NCBI RefSeq assembly: GCF_905397285.1
Contig: NZ_CAJPUX010000002.1
Coordinates: 1,240,001 to 1,304,000 of the forward strand
Direction: 5' to 3'
DNA from: Cupriavidus plantarum
Lineage (GTDB): Bacteria > Pseudomonadota > Gammaproteobacteria > Burkholderiales > Burkholderiaceae
Length of the DNA: 64,000 bases
Of this stretch, positions 61,092-64,000 are shown piece after piece (within the stretch, counting starts at the first letter, position 1; each line of letters starts with the position of its first letter). A model generated the notes under the pieces. That model did no database searches. It was not told the DNA's origin and saw only the letters and a list, made by a program, of their open reading frames with translations. The translations under genes were made by a program, and so were the position numbers.

Positions 61092-61374
61092 TCGCATGCC
61101 GTGGCGCGACGCAGGAACGCGCGATTGTCCGCGTGGGCGACGTCGAGCTGCTGAAGCGCGCGCGTGATGGCGAGCAGTCCCGCGTCGGCAAAAGCGGTGG
61201 GCGTACGGGGCCAAATAGACGTAAGCTAGGACGCCGATAGTGCCTCCTTTTCAGAACGATTAGCCGCATCAGTAATCGGTAGGATTTGTCATTATCTCAA
61301 TAATGACGACGCTTTCCCCTGGGGAGGTCATTGGCATAGTGGGACGGAGCGACGCTATCCCAGATGAGGCCGGG
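61092..61374. other. Short gap between IS3 scrap and the Abi-like gene
   Basis: No intact gene. On the reverse strand about 61095-61205 reads as a clean peptide (FADAGLLAITRALQQLD) that could be another gene scrap, but I could not assign it. No repeats seen. Confidence 0.4.
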
Positions 61375-62289
61375 TCAGAACGGAATCTCGACTTCCAAGC
61401 CATTTGCCAGATCGACGAGATAGATGATCTGGGATGCACAAACAGCTAGCAGATACTCGGTAAGCTCGGGCGTCGCTTTACCGCCGGTTCCGCCGCCATG
61501 CCCTATCCCGTCGCCTCCACTACGGAATGCATAGACGCCAGTCAGCGTTTGGCAGATCGCCTTCGGTACCGCAACCTCTGTCGCCGAACCGAGCCATTTG
61601 GTGAGCTCGCCCAATGTCGAAGCTTTCGCCGCGGGAAATAATGCCTTACCGGCTGCCTCAACCGCACACACCGCCTCCTTCACGGCGTTTTCATAATCAG
61701 GACGCGTAGGATGCCGGAAAAACTGCAGGGACTTATCAAAGTGCCTGCGTGCGCTCAATAAGCGGCTGTCACCTAGCACTACCTGCGATCTTGCTGTTCG
61801 TTCAACGGTGTGCTTTCTCCCGCGGCGCAGAACGGCGCCCTCTATGAATTCATAGGCAAGACTTTCCTCGTGGAAAAGTCGCTGAAGCTCGGTTGCGATG
61901 TATGCCTGAACGTCGCCTCGTGAGACGTCCACGACATACTGTGCGAAGCCTTCTTCGTGGCCGACTTCCTGCGGGAGATGGTTGTGCAAACGTTCACAGA
62001 AATCAAAAACCTTTTCCCACGACAGCTGCTGTTCGAGGGTGAATTTCGCGTCTTCCTTTGCCTCGTTGCAGCTATCGACTCTGGAAGCGTCGTATGCAAC
62101 GGGGGAACGGCGCGCGATTCGATTCAACTCACGAGCTATCACTGTCCAATCAGGAACATACGCTCGCTCAACCAGATCGAAAAGTAGATGCAGCAGGCCC
62201 GTTCGCGCCGATGCAGGAAAATCGCCATCGACTTGCATATGTAACTCTCTCGCTCGTGATGAGAATGGCGGCTTGATCAAGGATTTCAT
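61375..62289 (-). CDS. AbiJ-like abortive-infection protein
   Basis: A 304-residue protein. The N-terminal 60 residues (PFSSRARELHMQV, LLHLLFDLVERAYVPDW) resemble the AbiJ N-terminal domain 4 of phage-resistance proteins. The C-terminal part (PDYENAVKEAVCAVEAAGKAL, TLGELTKWLGS, then YAFRSGGDGIGHGGG) matches abortive-infection C-terminal or HEPN-like domains, with Arg256 and His264 as possible catalytic residues. No ribosome-binding site is obvious. It is 91 bases downstream of a frameshifted GIY-YIG gene on the same strand. A phage-defence role is inferred from the domain and island context. Confidence 0.7.
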   Translation of the reverse strand: MKSLIKPPFSSRARELHMQVDGDFPASARTGLLHLLFDLVERAYVPDWTVIARELNRIARRSPVAYDASRVDSCNEAKEDAKFTLEQQLSWEKVFDFCERLHNHLPQEVGHEEGFAQYVVDVSRGDVQAYIATELQRLFHEESLAYEFIEGAVLRRGRKHTVERTARSQVVLGDSRLLSARRHFDKSLQFFRHPTRPDYENAVKEAVCAVEAAGKALFPAAKASTLGELTKWLGSATEVAVPKAICQTLTGVYAFRSGGDGIGHGGGTGGKATPELTEYLLAVCASQIIYLVDLANGLEVEIPF

Positions 62290-62380
62290 GGTGTTTTGCT
62301 ATCGATGTTGCGCGGATGAAGAATCGTCTACGATCAGACATTGCGCCGAGCGTCCTCGCAGAAGGCATGCTCAAGTTACC

Positions 62381-62679
62381 CTACGTAAGCTGGCGCCGGC
62401 CACACCGCGTCCAGTGCGCTCCGGCAGGTTCTTCAAACCATTCGGTTCCTCCATCTCCCTCACGGGCCGGGGCACGGCCTCTGAAGAGAGTTTGTGTAGA
62501 ACTTTCTCGCCTCGGTAGCATGCCTCGCGACTACCCGCCGCAACGAAGGACTTCGTGAAATCTACGGGTTCAGCGAAGACGACGGCGCGAGCGTGGAAGT
62601 CATTGGCGACACCAATCTTCATAAAGGGCTCCGACCGGTGCATCAAGAGATAAAGCCAGCAGTCTCTCTCTTCAAACAT
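62381..62679 (-). pseudogene. GIY-YIG/T5orf172-like nuclease with a dinucleotide frameshift
   Basis: About 100 residues begin at the ATG at 62679, which has AAAGGA upstream. WLYLLMHRSEPFMKIGVANDFHARAV is the T5orf172-type GIY-YIG start, and CYRGEKVLHKL continues it. After KL the frame is lost. In another frame the sequence reads LFRGRAPAREGDGGTEWFEEPAG, which is the expected GTEWF end of this family. The shift falls at the GAAGAGAG run, 62483-62490, consistent with two extra bases in a GA/CT repeat. Without the shift the gene stops at 62381; the shifted frame continues to 62371. It precedes the Abi-like gene in the same direction. Confidence 0.7.
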
Positions 62680-63515
62680 CGAACTTCCTTTCGTGCATAC
62701 CGGAAATCTTGTCGGCCAACACACCGCCTCCGTGACTTCGCCGAGCGGTATTCTCCAAAGGGACGGGACCAGACAACTCACGCCACATTTGCGATTCCAA
62801 GCTGTTGCGCGACCGCATTGTTGAGTCGATCTCGTCTTGATACGTCTTAATAGAGACCACCAAAAGCTGTACTTCACGTACGCTATCGAAAACATCCGGC
62901 CCCGGGACGCGTTCTCGACCAGCCGGGGGCTGGATATACCCCATGCCCCCCGACTGGCTAGCTCCGCCGCCGTCTAGATGCAGAGATGCACGGTGACGCT
63001 GGCGTTCTCCACGATATCAGTTGGGATCTGCGGTATTCAAGGCGTCGTCATCGTCATACTGTGCCACCGCATTCACCCGCGCAACGAAGTCGTCGATTGT
63101 CATATCAAGGGTCGTTGTACGCCAAAGCTCACGCGATGAGACGGTAGCGGTCGCTGATCTGCCTGCCGGCAGCCTCGCCCCACGTTTCGACACAAGGGAT
63201 TCCCGCGTAGTCGACTCGTTTGACAAACGCTTAGGGTGATTCTGACGAAGCCTATGGTCTATGGTGTTCGATTTTTGTCCGCTCCGCTACCAAATCTCTT
63301 CGGAACTCTTGCTTTAGTTTCCGCGCCGCTGAGGCCACACGGTTTTTCACAGCGAAAGTCCGAAGCTTATCCGCCCCCCAATGTGCCGCGATCGCCAGCC
63401 ACCTCGACAGAAGTTTCCACGACTTCATAGAAATCGCTTGTCTTGATAATCCTGATTATCTCTACCGATACTTTAAGAACGGAAAAATGCACCGCGAAAC
63501 CAGAGCAAAACGAAA
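62680..63515. other. Gene-poor stretch at the right side of the island
   Basis: There is no gene I can support. A 69-codon minus-strand frame at 63017-63226 begins with TTG, has no ribosome-binding site or family match, and is only marginally protein-like. No terminal repeats, tRNA or attachment site were seen. Base composition is more AT-rich than the catabolic regions, consistent with accessory DNA. Confidence 0.5.
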
Positions 63516-64000
63516 TCATGGCGCATCGAACGACGCCGCCGTCTCGGACGGCTGCCCTCGCGCGCTGAGGGCGAGGAGCAGGATGGCGGCCGCCGCGAGC
63601 AGGCCGCCGCATAACGCAAAAGCGAGGTGGAAGCGCCCTGTCGCCGCCACGATGTACCCCGTGACGATTGGCGACAGCAGCCCGAAGACATTCCCGACCG
63701 CGCTGACGAAGCCGACCGCGAGACCGACGTCGCGCGCATCTGTCGTCAGGTCGTTGATGAGCGTGAGATTCAGCGACACGGCCGACGCGCATGCCGCCAG
63801 CGACAGCGTGATCACGAGCACGATGGCGTACAGATGGTCGAGCAGCGGCACGCTCGCCACGATGCCGGCGGCGAACAGTGCGGCGGCTACCCAGAACCTG
63901 CGCGTGCCGCGCGTCAGATCCGCCGGCATGCAGGCGTCGCTGAGCTTGAGCACCAGCAGTACGATCATGCCGGCGCATAGGTAGGCGCCGCCAAGCAGCA
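63516..64000 (-). CDS. Major-facilitator-superfamily transporter, truncated by the window edge
   Basis: The frame is open from the right edge and encodes the C-terminal part of an MFS permease (about five to six hydrophobic segments). FVSAVGNVFGLLSPIVTGYIVAATGRFHLAFALCGGLLAAAAILL is typical of the last helices of MFS anion:cation or phthalate-type (ACS) carriers. The N-terminal half lies outside the window. An ATG at 63968 is internal. It marks the return to high-GC core sequence. The substrate is not inferable. Confidence 0.85.
   Translation of the reverse strand, partial: LLGGAYLCAGMIVLLVLKLSDACMPADLTRGTRRFWVAAALFAAGIVASVPLLDHLYAIVLVITLSLAACASAVSLNLTLINDLTTDARDVGLAVGFVSAVGNVFGLLSPIVTGYIVAATGRFHLAFALCGGLLAAAAILLLALSARGQPSETAASFDAP

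Noticed and set aside
61095-61205. Reverse-strand peptide FADAGLLAITRALQQLD as a gene
   Set aside because: It has no start codon and no partner domain; it could only be a fragment and I could not assign it.
63017-63226. A 69-residue minus-strand gene
   Set aside because: TTG start, no ribosome-binding site, no family match and an equally open plus-strand frame; not supported.

Overview
The window reads as a chromosomal segment of a high-GC betaproteobacterium of the order Burkholderiales, most likely Cupriavidus or a close relative. The reasons are four stand-alone tripartite tricarboxylate (Bug-type) periplasmic receptors with no TctA/TctB partners, many LysR regulators facing the catabolic genes they probably control, and remnants of transposons of the type common in Ralstonia and Cupriavidus. 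The genus is inference; the sequence carries no rRNA or tRNA gene to fix it.

Layout. 1-9714: aromatic or tricarboxylate catabolism (UbiX/UbiD decarboxylase pair, Bug receptors, a DUF1932 dehydrogenase, a GntR regulator, an RraA-type aldolase and a PDC-lactonase-like hydrolase). 9681-19227: mixed genes, including a small secreted protein, an HDAC-like deacetylase, a LexA-box-controlled small protein, a frameshifted NHL lipoprotein, an alpha/beta hydrolase, an AAA ATPase, an SDR with its AraC regulator, and a LysE exporter next to an AraC regulator. 19365-22935: a two-domain KaiC-like ATPase overlapping a hybrid histidine kinase. 22985-27041: a Fur-box-preceded FecI/FecR/TonB-receptor iron-uptake set. 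27151-34609: an aldo-keto reductase, a GntP permease, an amidase with a Bug receptor, and regulators. 34620-41523: a tight seven-gene minus-strand operon (Bug receptor, LeuC-like, LeuD-like, aminotransferase, RraA-type aldolase, M81 peptidase, RidA) facing a LysR gene. 42705-45849: a LysR regulator facing a flavin-reductase/pirin/nitroreductase operon. 45916-55108: a MexEF-OprN-like RND pump with two GlxA-type regulators and small membrane proteins.

55196-63515 is an accessory, defence-like island. It holds a RES/Xre toxin-antitoxin pair, an XRE-ImmA/IrrE protein with a PIN-domain partner, a decayed ISNCY transposase fused to a decayed tyrosine recombinase, and an overlapping two-gene unit. 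That unit encodes a nucleoside-deoxyribosyltransferase/TIR-like plus nuclease fusion and a second PD-(D/E)xK nuclease. An IS3 scrap, an AbiJ-like abortive-infection gene and a frameshifted GIY-YIG nuclease follow. The two-gene unit at 59345-60780 is the best candidate for an undescribed system.

Several candidate operators are read directly from the sequence: a LexA box at 11705, a shared GATAT-N5-ATATC palindrome in front of two unlinked genes (10195, 13371), a four-copy GTAC-ended motif around the GntR regulon, LysR-type palindromes in divergent intergenic regions, and long inverted repeats before the toxin-antitoxin genes and the RND pump.
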